A DNA stretch of 64,000 nt. It comes from Lautropia sp. Lineage in GTDB: Bacteria > Pseudomonadota > Gammaproteobacteria > Burkholderiales > Burkholderiaceae_E. How positions within the stretch are numbered: the stretch's first letter is position 1; every line of letters starts with the position of its first letter. Below the pieces are notes generated by a model. It did not search any database. It was not told where the DNA came from and saw only the letters and a program-made list of their open reading frames with translations. Of the stretch, positions 1 to 8,410 are shown piece by piece. The stretch covers positions 124,001 through 188,000 of the forward strand of contig JAUMUG010000002.1 in assembly GCA_030530775.1 (NCBI GenBank), read 5' to 3'. The translations under genes and the position numbers were made by a program.

Positions 1-179
1 CCCTGCCCCAGAGCCAGCGGCGGTTGGCAGCCCAACTCGGTATCCGCGCCGAAACGTTGAACCGGCTGCTGGCCGACTGGAACAACCGCGGCTGGATCAG
101 TGGCGGACGCCGTAACTGGCTGGTGTGCAACAACGAACCCCTGGCCCGTATGGCCGAGGGCAAGATCAGGCCATTCTGA
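1..179 (+). CDS. Crp/Fnr-family transcriptional regulator, C-terminal end (partial)
   Basis: The reading frame is open from base 3 (reading on from before the window) to a TGA at 177-179, giving 58 residues. They form a winged helix-turn-helix: a QRRLAAQLGIRAETLNRLL stretch (first helix, turn, recognition helix) followed by an N-R-GWI--GRRNWLV wing. This matches the DNA-binding end of Crp/Fnr-type regulators, where the helix usually reads IA--LG-S-ETVSR. The N-terminal sensor domain lies outside the window, so the ligand (cAMP, oxygen, NO or none) cannot be judged. The frame starts before the window and has no start codon here. Confidence 0.7.
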   Translation, partial: LPQSQRRLAAQLGIRAETLNRLLADWNNRGWISGGRRNWLVCNNEPLARMAEGKIRPF

Positions 180-467
180 AATCCGTCCGGACCCAGTCAC
201 TGGCGTGTGTGGACGACGACACCGCCAGGCACGATCTGCGCCCGGCTCGCGGTCCAATATGCCGGCTGCCATCGTGCAGGAGACGGACACAGGACGTGAT
301 GCAGCCGGTTTGCAGCTCCCGCGCGTTCCACCCCCCGAGCCCCTGGCGCCGGCGCTGCCCGGCATCCAGGCCCGGGTCGAGGAAATCGCGAAAACGGTGA
401 CCGGCCCTGTCTCGACGGATGCCCACAAACGCCGACGGCCACCGAAGCACGGCCCTCTCCGTTCGGA

Positions 468-2825
468 TCAACGACCCAACAGGCCCTTCAGTGCCTCCTT
501 GGCCTTGTCCTTGTCGACGGCCTGATTGAGTTTGTCGGAAACACCGCTCTTTTCCAGCTGCTGTTTCAGCTTGCCTTCGGCCTGCTCCTTCAACTCGCCG
601 GCAGCTTTCGACTTCAGTGCTTCACGTGCCGCGGTGGCCCAATCGATCTGCCATGAAGGCGCATCGAAAGCACCGGTCAGCCGTACCGGAATCGTCACAC
701 CGCGTACATCGCTCAGATCCTTGCCACCCTGGCCTCTGCTGGTGCCGACAACCGAGGTCATCACGGTGTAGTCCAGCACACTGCGACCGATATCGATCGA
801 ACCTTCACCGCCCACACGCAACAGTGGCGACTTCATCGACAGATCCTTGCTGCGGGCCACCCCGTTCTGAATCTGGAAACTGACGGACATTTCGGTGAAA
901 TCGGTCTTCTGAGTGGAATCGGAAGCCGTCTGCTCGGTTTTGGCACGCTGGAACATGCTCTTGGCCTGGCGGATTTTCTCTCCCAGGTTGATGCCCTTCA
1001 GCGCCCCGTCCTTCAGCGCCACGGCGGCATTGCCAGCCAGCGCACGCTTCATTGATTCGACTGTACCACCACCGGTGTTGACGGCGACATTGACATTGCC
1101 CTTGCCTTCCAGCATGTCGAGATCGGCTACGCCCTTGAGCAGCGGCTCGATCGAAATGCCAGTCAGATCGGCTTTCAACGTCATCTTGTTGGCGGCCGGG
1201 GTGGAACCCGTCGTCACGATCGAAGACGCAGCCAGACGCCCGTCATAGAGCGATGCCGAGACCGGTGCCAGATTCAGCCGTCCGTTGGCGATCTTGGCAT
1301 TGGCCTTCAGCGAACGCATTTCCAGACCGCGGGCAACCAGATGGCCGACGCCGATACGGGCATCCAGCGTCAGCCCTTTCATCGCCGACAGGTCCACCGG
1401 AGTTTCGGTCTGATTGCCGGGCGCAGCCGGCGGTAATGCAGCGGTGTCTTCCTTGGCAGCCGGGAACAAATGATCGATGTTCAGTTCATCGGCATCGAGA
1501 GACACATTGATCTTCGGCTTCGAGAAGCCGTTGACACCAGCCTTCAGCACCATCTTGGCCTTGTCGATCAGAGCGTTCAGATCGGCCGACACCGTCTCCT
1601 TGTTCAGATCGAGCGCCACGGCGCCACCCAGCGTCAGCTTGGAGGCCGCCTTGGGCACGGCGGGATCATCGATATCCACGCTGCCGTCGAGCCGGGTCAG
1701 CCGGTAGCTGCCACCGGCCAGATTGGCTTCGACCGGCGTGCCGACCTGTGCCACCACCTTGCGCCCATCCTGCGTCAGTTTGGTATCGAAACCCAGACGC
1801 TCGATCTTCAGCGTTTCTGCCGTACCACCGACGCCATGGAGATTCAGACCTGCGTACAGCCATTCCTTGTCACCCAGCTTGAGGATCGCCTGGACGTTTT
1901 CGCCCGAGGCATTGTCCTTGGCGATGGCCAGACGCGGTGCGGCCAGACTGGCCTTGAAGCTGTCCTGCGCCAGGCGTCCCTGCCCTTCGATCAACAGGCT
2001 GTCCACATCCACCAGCGGACCATTGGGATTGAAGGACAACGATTTCAGGCGCAGGCCCAACTGCTGGATCTGCACGGTATCGACGGCACCCTTCAAAGTC
2101 GCGTTGAAATCATTGAAGCCATAGAGCCCTTCATCGAGATCCAAATTCAGGCGCCCCTTGAGGTTGAAGTCACCCCGTGCCTCGGGTGAGGAAGCGCCAA
2201 AGCCCAGGCTCAGGCTCACCGGGGTTTGAATCACATTGGCCAAGGGACCGGTTTCGAGATTCAACCGCTCGAGATTCAGGCGCTGACCAGTCTGCTGATC
2301 CTCATAGACCACGCGAGAGTTCTTCAGCTCCACCCCATTGATCCGGAAGGCGGGAATCTTGCCTCCACCGGCCCGTTCGGCGCTTTCTTCGACCGGTTTC
2401 TCCTCGGTCTGCGCCGCATCGGTACCGGCATCCGATGCACCGATCAGATCATCGATGCTGAGCGTGCCATCGGATTTGCGCACGATCCTGGCATCGAGAC
2501 CGTCGATGCTGACCGTATCGGCCTGCACCTCGCCCTTGAGCAGCGGCAACAGCGCGATGCTGACTCTGGCCGACTGCAGGCGTGCAGCATCCTCTTCCGG
2601 GTTGTTCGGCTCGGACAAGCGGACCGAAGGCAGCGTGACACCCACATTCGGAAACACCGACAGAGACAGATCGCCATCGATGGCCAGTGTGCGCTGATAG
2701 CGCGACGACACATAGGAGGTGATCTGCGGCTTGAAGTAGTTAACGTCGACAAAACTGACGCCGATCGCCAACACGACCAACAGGCCGAGAACGACGCCTA
2801 CGGCGATCAACAACTTTCGGAACAT
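468..2825 (-). CDS. AsmA family protein
   Basis: A 785-residue protein with one N-terminal membrane helix (about residues 5-27) followed by the AsmA signature, in which a V-YFKPQI stretch is followed by a G-L-LSVFPNVGV-LP motif. The long beta-rich body is periplasmic. The C-terminal part carries the usual AsmA_2 features (LKDGALKG-NL, then the G-G-IDIG and VPVRLTG-like blocks), ending in a Lys/Ala/Glu-rich tail of about 60 residues likely to be helical. AsmA-like proteins are bridge-like proteins linked to phospholipid transport between inner and outer membrane; that role here is inferred from family. It is transcribed with the thioredoxin-like gene just upstream, whose stop codon lies 19 bases inside this gene. 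Confidence 0.85.
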   Translation of the reverse strand: MFRKLLIAVGVVLGLLVVLAIGVSFVDVNYFKPQITSYVSSRYQRTLAIDGDLSLSVFPNVGVTLPSVRLSEPNNPEEDAARLQSARVSIALLPLLKGEVQADTVSIDGLDARIVRKSDGTLSIDDLIGASDAGTDAAQTEEKPVEESAERAGGGKIPAFRINGVELKNSRVVYEDQQTGQRLNLERLNLETGPLANVIQTPVSLSLGFGASSPEARGDFNLKGRLNLDLDEGLYGFNDFNATLKGAVDTVQIQQLGLRLKSLSFNPNGPLVDVDSLLIEGQGRLAQDSFKASLAAPRLAIAKDNASGENVQAILKLGDKEWLYAGLNLHGVGGTAETLKIERLGFDTKLTQDGRKVVAQVGTPVEANLAGGSYRLTRLDGSVDIDDPAVPKAASKLTLGGAVALDLNKETVSADLNALIDKAKMVLKAGVNGFSKPKINVSLDADELNIDHLFPAAKEDTAALPPAAPGNQTETPVDLSAMKGLTLDARIGVGHLVARGLEMRSLKANAKIANGRLNLAPVSASLYDGRLAASSIVTTGSTPAANKMTLKADLTGISIEPLLKGVADLDMLEGKGNVNVAVNTGGGTVESMKRALAGNAAVALKDGALKGINLGEKIRQAKSMFQRAKTEQTASDSTQKTDFTEMSVSFQIQNGVARSKDLSMKSPLLRVGGEGSIDIGRSVLDYTVMTSVVGTSRGQGGKDLSDVRGVTIPVRLTGAFDAPSWQIDWATAAREALKSKAAGELKEQAEGKLKQQLEKSGVSDKLNQAVDKDKAKEALKGLLGR

Positions 2826-3256
2826 GACTGGACTCCAATCAGCGCATTCAGACGCTCGGCAAGTGAAACAACATCATCATCGACGGGCACGGGTTGACAA
2901 CCATGATCGTGCAGCGCCCTCAGCAATCGGCGCAGCGGATCACCACCCGGCAGCACCGGCCCGAAGAACAACACCTTTCCACCCGCCTGCGCCAGCAGGG
3001 TCGGAAAGGTCTCGACATCCAGATCGCCAACCAGCCCGCTCTGTGCCTCGATATCGATCCAGACGAAGGCCGTACCGGGGAAGCCTCTGGCCTCGGCAAC
3101 CAGCAGCTCCTGATAGCCCCGACAAGTGCCACACCATTCGGCACACAGACAGGCGACAGTCAATTCGGGCATCCGCCCTTCGGGACGGTGGAGATAATGC
3201 AACAGATCGGTGTCGAGCATGGATGGCAGTGACGACGGACCCCAGGGACCGGACAT
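2807..3256 (-). CDS. thioredoxin-like fold protein
   Basis: Up to 149 residues. The active-site motif W-C-G-T-C is visible with cysteines at 42 and 45, and a cis-proline block FPT follows at about 84-86, so this is a thioredoxin fold with a redox-capable CxxC. There is no signal peptide, so it is probably cytoplasmic. Alternative starts are ATG at 3220 (MLDTDLL) or 3172 (MPELTV); the shortest would begin directly at the first beta strand and looks too short. The last bases overlap the start of the asmA gene, which suggests translational coupling. The partner is unknown. The C-terminal 45 residues, with three extra cysteines near the end, are not typical of thioredoxin. Confidence 0.75.
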   Translation of the reverse strand: MSGPWGPSSLPSMLDTDLLHYLHRPEGRMPELTVACLCAEWCGTCRGYQELLVAEARGFPGTAFVWIDIEAQSGLVGDLDVETFPTLLAQAGGKVLFFGPVLPGGDPLRRLLRALHDHGCQPVPVDDDVVSLAERLNALIGVQSCSESC

Positions 3257-3610
3257 CCCGCTTCGCGGTCAAGTTTGCCACGAATCGGCGGAAACCCGCC
3301 CGGGATTCCCCGCAGCAGCGAGATGATGGCCCTGATTATAGAAGGGAGGCCCGAGCCGAGGCGCCGATGTGTGCCGTTTGCCTTCCTTACGCTTTCCACG
3401 GCCGGCAGGGCCGTGGAACAGCCGACACACGCACGGACGGCCGGGCCGTCGAAACGCAAGCCCGCAGCTCCCGGGAACAGCAGGCACCCGACGGCGGCAT
3501 CCGGCGCGAACGTCCGTCCTTTGACCGCAACCGCCCGAGCAGCCCACTGATGCCAAAACACAACAGATCCGCGACAAAGACGTCTGCATCATTCAGCACA
3601 GCAGAAATAT
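3257..3610. other. intergenic region with a 10-bp inverted repeat
   Basis: This 354-base gap separates the divergent thioredoxin-like gene and the unknown gene at 3611. I see no credible coding frame. It contains a perfect inverted repeat, TTCCACGGCC at 3394-3403 and GGCCGTGGAA at 3409-3418, around a 5-base loop. There is no T run after either arm, so it is not a classical terminator; it may be a regulatory or repetitive hairpin. Both promoters should lie here but I could not pick them with confidence. Confidence 0.5.
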
Positions 3611-4081
3611 GTGATGGAGTCGACAGACGACATGATGAGCCCCCGAGATGATGTCGGCATTTCACGCGCCCTGATTCACGCCATGGAGGCAACATCGTTT
3701 CTGACACCACAGTTCGATCTCGATGGAAGCACTCTGGCCTTCATCGGACCGATCGCAGCAGGACGGGAAGCCGAAACCTTCGCCACGCTGCTGACTTTCA
3801 CCTTGTTCGTCGAGCAACCCGAACGAGTGATCGACGAAGCCTATTCCTCCGCCTGTGCCGACACCGGCGCGGCAAGCCGCCTGAACGAAGACGATTGGTA
3901 TCGCATCGCCCGCGATTACTTCGAGGAAATGCTCGAGTACCTGAACACCAGCCCCACGCCCGAACTGCAACACCGGCTTGCCTGGCTGGACGAGCACTTC
4001 TTTGCCCGCCACGATGGCTATCTGGACGCTCGAGTCATGATCGAGCGCTTCCTGGCCTCCCGGGACGTGCCACTACATTGA
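3611..4081 (+). CDS. hypothetical protein, acidic, about 155 residues
   Basis: I do not recognise this protein. It is 156 residues from the GTG at 3611; ATG codons at 3614, 3632 and 3635 are alternatives. There is no signal peptide or membrane segment. It is acidic, apparently mostly helical, with a DDWYRIARDYFEEMLEYL helix in the middle and a C-terminal helix ending in VPLH. Codon use is GC-rich like its neighbours, and the frame stays open between an apparent intergenic region and the hsp20 regulatory region, which supports a real gene. It stands alone; no operon partner is apparent. Confidence 0.6.
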   Translation: MMESTDDMMSPRDDVGISRALIHAMEATSFLTPQFDLDGSTLAFIGPIAAGREAETFATLLTFTLFVEQPERVIDEAYSSACADTGAASRLNEDDWYRIARDYFEEMLEYLNTSPTPELQHRLAWLDEHFFARHDGYLDARVMIERFLASRDVPLH

Positions 4082-4420
4082 CACCCGCATTTCTCACGGT
4101 CCTGTTGGCACAGGGGCCGAACGCCTGAGCGAAGGCGTGGAGACCGAAGGCTCGAGACGCCGGCCGGAGACGATGGTGCAGAGACCGAAAGCGTCCCGAC
4201 ATCGGCATGGGCCAGTGCTGCAGGGCCTGAAAAAGCAGAGACGTCGGCCCGAGACACTGGACACGGCTACCTGGCCGGCGTAAACGATGGCGAAAGTATG
4301 AGCGTGCCTCATCGAGACAGCCCGGGCGTACACGCCGTATCGCGGTGGACATACCGGCGACCACTGGCACCGGGCACGAAAAATGCCCCCGGAGGAAAAA
4401 CAAAAAATCCTGACCCAGAT
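4082..4420. other. intergenic region without recognisable gene
   Basis: About 340 bases between the unknown gene and the hsp20 promoter. Several overlapping open frames exist on both strands but none has a ribosome site or recognisable protein. Loosely repeated GAGACCGAA-type words occur between about 4139 and 4255 but do not form a regular array. Confidence 0.4.
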
Positions 4421-4448
4421 CTTGAAAACGCAGCTTCGTCCTCCATAT
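4421..4448 (+). promoter_or_regulatory. sigma-32 (RpoH) heat-shock promoter of hsp20
   Basis: CTTGAAA at 4421-4427 is an exact match to the RpoH -35 element. After 13 bases comes CTCCATAT at 4441-4448, matching the -10 consensus CCCCATNT at all but one position. Spacing is within the known 11-16 range. Transcription would begin near 4455 and give a leader of about 60 bases before the hsp20 start. The clpB gene in this window has a promoter of the same kind with identical spacing. Confidence 0.8.
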
Positions 4449-4454
4449 TGGTTG

Positions 4455-4514
4455 TACGGGCGCCGGTGTTCGGGCCCGTGACACTCGATCGCTTTATTGC
4501 AAAGGATGAGAACC
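4455..4514 (+). promoter_or_regulatory. ROSE-like RNA thermometer in hsp20 leader
   Basis: The predicted hsp20 leader can fold into two hairpins. The first pairs ACGGGC (4456-4461) with GCCCGT (4474-4479). The second places TCGCT (4489-4493), which fits the UYGCU box of ROSE thermometers, opposite the Shine-Dalgarno AGGA (4503-4506), with CTTT/AAAG pairing closing the loop. ROSE elements melt on heating and free the ribosome site of small heat-shock genes. The match is by motif and position; folding was done by eye. Confidence 0.6.
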
Positions 4515-5012
4515 ATGAACCAATTCGATTTTGCTCCGCTGTACCGCTCCGCCATTGGCTTCGATCGCCTGGCCCAGTTGCTGAACAACTCGCTGCGCAA
4601 CGACACGCAGCCCAGCTACCCGCCCTACAACATCGAACTGGTGGCCGAAAACGAATACCGGATCACGATGGCCGTCGCCGGCTTCGACCGTTCGGAAATC
4701 GAGATCGAAGTGGAACAGGAAGGTCTGAAGGTCACTGGCCGCAAACGCCCACCGGCCAATCAGCCCACCTATCTGCACCGTGGCATTGCCGCCCGCGACT
4801 TCAGCCATCGCTTCCAGCTGGCCGAACATGTACGTGTGATCGGTGCCTCGCTCGAGAACGGCCTGCTCGGCATCGAGCTGATCCGAGAGATTCCGGAAGC
4901 CGCCAAGCCCCGGCGTATCGAGATCAGTGACGCCTCCAGCAAGGCCGTGACAGCTGCTGCCACCACGTCCGAAGTGATCGAGAGCGACGTTTCTTCGGCT
5001 CGATCGGCTTGA
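4515..5012 (+). CDS. small heat-shock protein, Hsp20/IbpA type
   Basis: A 165-residue ATP-independent holdase chaperone. The N-terminus (FDFAPLYRSAIGFDRL) closely resembles E. coli IbpA. The alpha-crystallin domain spans about residues 37-128 and contains the A-GF---EI-I strand typical of the family. A C-terminal I-E-I motif (135-137), used for oligomer contacts, follows. The last 25 residues are Ser/Ala/Thr-rich. I choose ATG 4515 because AAGGA at 4502-4506 sits at correct distance; ATG 4506 would start inside the ribosome site. It is a single-gene unit between a sigma-32 promoter and a strong hairpin. Named IbpA-like rather than ibpA because lineage copies are not one-to-one. Confidence 0.92.
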   Translation: MNQFDFAPLYRSAIGFDRLAQLLNNSLRNDTQPSYPPYNIELVAENEYRITMAVAGFDRSEIEIEVEQEGLKVTGRKRPPANQPTYLHRGIAARDFSHRFQLAEHVRVIGASLENGLLGIELIREIPEAAKPRRIEISDASSKAVTAAATTSEVIESDVSSARSA

Positions 5013-5034
5013 TGCCCCGGGTGGTGGCCGACCA

Positions 5035-5072
5035 AAGCACGACAGCCCCTCATCCGAGGGGCTGTCGTGCTT
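5035..5072 (+). terminator. strong hairpin terminator, possibly bidirectional
   Basis: A perfect 16-bp stem: AAGCACGACAGCCCCT (5035-5050) and its complement (5057-5072) around a 6-base loop. It begins 23 bases after the hsp20 stop. The T tract after the stem is short (TT), and the mirrored AAAG flank means it may also stop the converging NYN gene transcript. Confidence 0.75.
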
Positions 5073-5207
5073 CGTAAGGGCTTGGACAGCGGGAAAAAGG
5101 TTTGAACCCAAGAAGGCCGCCTCCCGGATGCTTGGACTGCCCCTGTTGCCGATGACCCGGTACCTCCCCGCCAGGCTTCGGAAGGTAGGTTGTGGCGAGA
5201 ACGGCCC

Positions 5208-6146
5208 TCATTCGCTCAGCTCGGCACGCAAACGATCGCGGGCAAAGTTCTTTTCGGCATTGGTCAGCTTGCCATGGCCCAGATCGGCATAGATATGGTG
5301 AATCAGCAAGCGATCGAGACCGGGATCGATACGTCGGCTGGTCGGATCGACATCGGCGCACAGATCGGCCTGTTCATCCACGAACACTTTGACCGATTCG
5401 ATGATGCGCAGCCGACTGTCCTCATCCAGCGGCGTATGCTCGTTGCGTGCCATCGGATAGACCGCGGAGGAAGGTGACACCGGCCCAGGCAGAATCGAAG
5501 TCGGCCCGGGCATCGACGGCGACATCGAGGGAAAACTGCCATTGTTGTAGGACGTGGCGTACTCATAATCGCCGGATGTCGGCGGCACATAGCGCATGAC
5601 GGCCGACAGATCGTAGACGCCGAGACGCGCCACACGATCGGCCCGACTGGTGATCTCGAAGCTTTGACGATGCGATACTCCCAGCTCGGCATCCTCCACC
5701 CCGATCACCGCGATGCGCACGCCTTTCTTCTGCGCCATCTCGATGCCGATCGCAAAGTCACCGTCGCCCGTCACGAGAGCGGCATCGCTGATGGCGCCAT
5801 TGCCGGCCAGTTCGATCAGATCGGTCACGATCAAAGAATCGACCCCGCGCTGCTGCCCTGCGGCATTGACGATACCGGCGCGGAAGTGCACATCCGGAAG
5901 ATCGGCGATGGCACGCTGCTGAGGCGACAGGCCACTGGCCATCACACCGTCATACCAATAGACCCGTAGCAACTCGCGTGTGGTCAACCCAAGGGCGGTC
6001 CGGGTCTTGTCCAACAGCAGGTTGATCAGCGCGGCGGGGTTCATCACTTCCAGATGATGCCTTTTGGTCGATGCACGTTCGCTGACAATCTCTGCGGACT
6101 GATGCAGCAAATAGCCTGCATCCACCATGACGACGAAACGATCCAT
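5208..6146 (-). CDS. NYN/PIN-like domain protein (LabA/DUF88 type)
   Basis: 312 residues from ATG 6146; an upstream extension to 6209 is possible but lacks family similarity. The N-terminal 155 residues fit the NYN fold: a V-MVDAGYL strand with Asp 9, a GVDSLIVTDL block (Asp 103, Asp 109) and an LVTGDGDF block (Asp 128, Asp 130). These acidic residues form the metal site of PIN-like nucleases, so RNase activity is plausible but not shown. After a Ser/Pro-rich linker (about 185-230) a helical C-terminal domain follows that I do not recognise. The gene is monocistronic and converges on hsp20. Confidence 0.75.
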   Translation of the reverse strand: MDRFVVMVDAGYLLHQSAEIVSERASTKRHHLEVMNPAALINLLLDKTRTALGLTTRELLRVYWYDGVMASGLSPQQRAIADLPDVHFRAGIVNAAGQQRGVDSLIVTDLIELAGNGAISDAALVTGDGDFAIGIEMAQKKGVRIAVIGVEDAELGVSHRQSFEITSRADRVARLGVYDLSAVMRYVPPTSGDYEYATSYNNGSFPSMSPSMPGPTSILPGPVSPSSAVYPMARNEHTPLDEDSRLRIIESVKVFVDEQADLCADVDPTSRRIDPGLDRLLIHHIYADLGHGKLTNAEKNFARDRLRAELSE

Positions 6147-6884
6147 TCCAAGTCCCGTTAACCAATCAACTTTCTTCTGCCCTGTACAGCAGGCAACCCA
6201 CCCCACCAAAGCACCCCGAGCATCGAGCGACGGGCATATTATTGCAGTTTAGCAAAAGAAACAATCCCGACCCCTCGCTGAACACCTGTCGACCGTATCC
6301 GGCTCAAATAACAGCGCCTGCGCCAAAACACATAACCAGCAGAGACTGATACATCGAAACCCCCGATCCCCGACCCGACGAAGATCGGCTTCTGACGAGG
6401 CATCACGACGGAGAAAGCGCAAATGACTTTCGTAACCACCGCACTTTCGGAATAACCACTGGAACGCGGGGAGACGGCCCAGTGGATTAACAAATGAGCT
6501 GTCACTAATATATAACCACCGGAACGAATGAAAGCATCGCAACAAATTTCATAGTACAAAATACGATTTCATTTTCATCGTCCGATTTATCGATGAAAAC
6601 CTTCGAGGGGCTCGCCCGGTATTCTCATATTGCAGAAACGAATACACCGACCGAGCCCCCGAATGGTCGGCACGGATCTGCCCATCAGTCAGTGGTTCGG
6701 GCGGAAGAAATCGCGAGGTGCAATTCCACGGAATCCCACGCAACCATGACTCGACGGCGCGAATCCGGGCCACCATGCAGACCACGGCAGCCATCATGCG
6801 GGGCACGGAGCCGCCCCCCGGCCATGCGGCGGGAAAATCCTGAGGTATTGGAAGGGAGGATGTCGGAATACATCCGTAAAAGGA
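6147..6884. other. AT-rich gene-free stretch next to tRNA-Ser
   Basis: Base composition drops sharply here: by hand count 6481-6540 is 40% GC and 6541-6600 is 28% GC, against more than 60% in neighbouring genes. I see no gene with a ribosome site or family resemblance; the short open frames run through the tRNA or lack support. A 9-bp inverted repeat TTTTCATCG (6572-6580) / CGATGAAAA (6591-6599) sits in the most AT-rich part. A weak hairpin at 6858-6875 (GGATGT/ACATCC) lies just past the tRNA 3' end and may help end its transcript. No integrase is present. Confidence 0.5.
6572..6599. repeat. 9-bp inverted repeat in AT-rich region
   Basis: TTTTCATCG and CGATGAAAA flank a 10-base spacer. The arms could form a hairpin on either strand. 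Function is unknown; it could be a weak terminator or protein binding site. Confidence 0.45.
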
Positions 6885-6972
6885 TGGCGGAAGAGGTGGG
6901 ATTCGAACCCACGGATGGTCGCCCATCGCCGGTTTTCAAGACCGGTGCATTCAACCGCTCTGCCACTCTTCC
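6885..6972 (-). tRNA. tRNA-Ser(TGA)
   Basis: Read on the minus strand, GGAAGAG at the 5' end pairs with CTCTTCC at the 3' end, followed by discriminator G and an encoded CCA (6885-6887). The anticodon stem CCGGT/ACCGG encloses loop CTTGAAA with anticodon TGA. A long variable arm and the GGTTCGAATCC T-loop are present, as expected for a class II serine tRNA. It reads UCN serine codons. Confidence 0.95.
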
Positions 6973-7226
6973 AGCGGATGTCCAGGCATCAGGAGGGCGT
7001 GTCGAAAGGGCGAATGTAACAGACGACCGCCAGCAAGCGCGCTTCAGATCCCTCTGTCTGCCTCGGAGACAGGTTGAAGCGGAAGATTCTACCTCATCCC
7101 GCACGCCTCTGTTACCTTGCTGTTTTGCAACCTTGTGGATCCATTGCACTGACAAACAGTCTGTTTGCCCCCACCCACGGCGGGCACACGCTATCATCGG
7201 CAACACCTCGATGTCCGATGCGATCC

Positions 7227-8285
7227 ATGGCCAACACCCCCTCACCCGCCTCGCCCCTGCCCCGCCCGCTGCTGATCCGCTTCGGTGCCATGGGTGATCT
7301 GGTTCTGATTCAACCGATGATCCGTCTGTTGTCGGCACGCTTCGGTCAACCGGTCGACCTGCTGGCGGCCGGCAACTGGACCAGACCGCTTTATCATGGC
7401 CAACCCGGGCTCGGCAATATCCTGCTGCTGAGCAATCGCAAGCTACCCGGCTGGCTGAATGCGCAGAGACGGCAACTGCTGGCCGAGTTGCAACAATACG
7501 GGCCCCGGCCGGTCTGGTATTGCGATTTCGATGAACGGATTCTGCCAATGCTGGCACATGCCGGGCTGACCGAAGATATGCTGGTCCGCGGCAAGACACT
7601 AGGCATGCAGCCCGGCGAACACCTGGTCGATTTTTCTCAGCGGCTGGCACGACAGCTGCCGACGGCCTTCGCCGATCTTCCCCTACCTGCACCGCTGCCC
7701 CCGGAAGATCCCACCTTGCAGGTTACCCCCGAGATGATGGCCGACCTGCAGCGCTGGCTGTTGCGCCATGGCTGGGAAAACAAGCTGCTGATCCTGGTGC
7801 AGGCAGGCAACCGGCGCACGATGCGCACCGGCCTGCGGCGGCGTGTGGCCACCAATACCAAATACTGGCCGGAAGACAACTGGGCGGCCATCATCCGGAT
7901 GCTGTCCAGACGCCACCCCAGAGCCCACATTCTGCTGATCGGGGCACCGCCCGAAGCCGGACTGAACGATGAGCTGCTGCAGCGTGCAGGTGTCGCCAAT
8001 GCGGCCAATGTGGCGACCGAGCTGCCGATTCCACGGCTGCTGGCACTGCAGGCTCGCGCTGCCGGCATGATCTCGGTCGATACCGGCCCGGCGCACACCG
8101 CAGCCGCAGTCGGCTGCCCACTGGTGGTGCTCTTCGGCATCGCCGATCCGGCCGAGATCCGGCCACGGGGCAACACGACTCCGATCGAAGTGCTGCAGGC
8201 CCACCGCGACGGCAAGCCGGACATGGCAGCGATTCCGGTTCAGGCCGTGACAGATGCCTGGGAACGGCTGCCACTGAGGCGCTGA
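7227..8285 (+). CDS. glycosyltransferase family 9 (heptosyltransferase-like)
   Basis: 352 residues from ATG 7227; ATG 7218 is equally possible. The N-terminal RFGAMGDLVLIQP strand-loop (about 18-30) and the C-terminal DTGPAHTAAAVGCP block (from residue 285) are hallmarks of GT-B family 9 enzymes such as the ADP-heptose:LPS heptosyltransferases. The family adds heptose or a related sugar to lipopolysaccharide core at the cytoplasmic face of the inner membrane. The acceptor and donor cannot be set from sequence: there are no neighbouring LPS genes, only tRNA-Ser upstream and a converging NUDIX gene downstream. The region before the start contains the likely promoter but no clear Shine-Dalgarno. 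Confidence 0.85.
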   Translation: MANTPSPASPLPRPLLIRFGAMGDLVLIQPMIRLLSARFGQPVDLLAAGNWTRPLYHGQPGLGNILLLSNRKLPGWLNAQRRQLLAELQQYGPRPVWYCDFDERILPMLAHAGLTEDMLVRGKTLGMQPGEHLVDFSQRLARQLPTAFADLPLPAPLPPEDPTLQVTPEMMADLQRWLLRHGWENKLLILVQAGNRRTMRTGLRRRVATNTKYWPEDNWAAIIRMLSRRHPRAHILLIGAPPEAGLNDELLQRAGVANAANVATELPIPRLLALQARAAGMISVDTGPAHTAAAVGCPLVVLFGIADPAEIRPRGNTTPIEVLQAHRDGKPDMAAIPVQAVTDAWERLPLRR

Positions 8286-8410
8286 ACGCACCTCCCCCGA
8301 TCGATCACCACGACCCGTCTGCGCCACCGGATGGAAGTCCGAAGGAATGCAGGCGACTCGGATACCGGCGTCGATGCGCGGGGGCCTCCCGCGAAGAGCG
8401 GCGGGAGCGC

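Noticed and set aside
4139-4255. Loose GAGACCGAA-like repeats upstream of hsp20
   Set aside because: Spacing is irregular and units are not conserved; no CRISPR or regular array.
6549-6926. Open frame overlapping the tRNA-Ser gene on the minus strand
   Set aside because: It runs through the tRNA sequence and has no ribosome site or recognisable product.
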